In this document: in pieces, positions 63,689-64,000 of the stretch
How the letters are laid out: every line of letters begins with the position of its first letter
How positions within the stretch are numbered: the stretch's first letter is position 1
NCBI RefSeq assembly: GCF_030160275.1
Contig: NZ_BSOA01000040.1
Coordinates: 1-64,000, forward strand
Reading direction: 5' to 3'
Source of the DNA: Dyella flagellata
Lineage (GTDB): Bacteria > Pseudomonadota > Gammaproteobacteria > Xanthomonadales > Rhodanobacteraceae
Length of the DNA stretch: 64,000 nt
Made by a program: the position numbers and the translations under genes
The notes under the pieces: generated by a model
Told to the model about the DNA's origin: nothing
Seen by the model: only the letters and a program-made list of their open reading frames with translations
Database searches by the model: none

Positions 63689-64000
63689 ATGAACTCCCCC
63701 ACCCCCACCAGCGGCTCACGTCCATTGTTGATCGTGGACGACGATGCCACTTTCGTGCGCGTTCTTACCCGGGCCTTGACCTCGCGCGGCTTTGAAGTGA
63801 TTACCGCCGCCAACGCCGATGAAGCACGCACGCTTTCGCAACGCCATCAACCTCGCCATTGCGTACTGGACCTCAAGCTCGGCGAGGAAAACGGCTTGCG
63901 CCTGATTCCCGAACTGCGCGAGCTGGTGCCCGATGTGCGCATCCTGCTGCTTACCGGTTACGCCTCCATCGCCACCGCCGTCGAAGCGATCAAGCGCGGC
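63689..64000 (+). CDS. regA: RegA/PrrA-type response regulator, truncated by the window edge
   Basis: 104 codons are visible. Receiver domain with acidic triad DDD (17-19), phospho-acceptor D61 (HCVLDLKLGEENGL), T/S and K downstream (LLLTGYASIATAVEAIKRG). The RegA-type C-terminal Fis-like helix-turn-helix would lie beyond 64000. Partner of the kinase 93 nt upstream. Confidence 0.88.
   Translation, partial: MNSPTPTSGSRPLLIVDDDATFVRVLTRALTSRGFEVITAANADEARTLSQRHQPRHCVLDLKLGEENGLRLIPELRELVPDVRILLLTGYASIATAVEAIKRG

Overview
The window is GC-rich, gene-dense chromosomal DNA of a gammaproteobacterium, most likely order Xanthomonadales (Lysobacterales), family Rhodanobacteraceae (Dyella/Luteibacter/Rhodanobacter-like). 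The gene orders thrS-infC-rpmI-rplT-pheS-pheT-ihfA-merR-tRNA-Pro, sufR-sufB-sufC-sufD-sufS, amgK-murU, motA-motB, yajC-secD-secF with queA-tgt, and a RegB/RegA-type pair at the right edge support this. It is an inference from recognisable families and synteny; no search was run.

Layout. 1-5489 (minus) is the 5' part of a nonribosomal peptide synthetase that runs off the left edge; it begins with only the C-terminal half of a condensation domain. 5490-6231 is non-coding with hairpins. 6232-9036 holds a Rieske ferredoxin/GNAT pair, a small exported protein and an ECF sigma module. 9055-14856 (minus) is the suf iron-sulfur operon, with an LprI-like gene between sufB and sufC. Divergent from it is glnK-amtB behind a near-consensus sigma-54 promoter, then amgK-murU. 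18656-20469 is motBA behind a sigma-28 promoter. 20670-26448 is secF-secD-yajC-tgt-queA. 26569-28968 is a slipin-rtcB pair.

28969-30495 is a gene-poor region. It contains two overlapping, odd tRNA-like sequences, a 329-bp element built of nested perfect inverted repeats (a cloverleaf), and an orphan promoter-leader ORF-attenuator unit. 30496-34050 is a DesK/DesR-like two-component system with an ABC exporter. 34340-43418 contains a class III aminotransferase, a PsiF-like protein, upp, a proline iminopeptidase, a divergent D-2-hydroxyacid dehydrogenase/serA pair, a chemoreceptor and an unknown protein with an HEEVE motif.

43513-51160 (minus) is the translation cluster from thrS to tRNA-Pro. 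infC starts with AUC, pheS has a strong attenuator-like hairpin, and thrS has a leader encoding a Thr-Thr peptide followed by a terminator. After a UDP-sugar epimerase and hemJ, a 2.2-kb islet (52994-55236) carries hipB-hipA and is bounded by 51-bp direct repeats of the 3' part of tRNA-Val. The rest holds uvrB, a pseudopilin, a LemA/TPM cluster, dgkA, a POT peptide transporter and regB/regA.

Small palindromes of the type GCTGGGAT..ATCCCAGC recur between genes throughout, as do CTCTCC/GGAGAG hairpins. They appear to be genome-wide intergenic repeat families.
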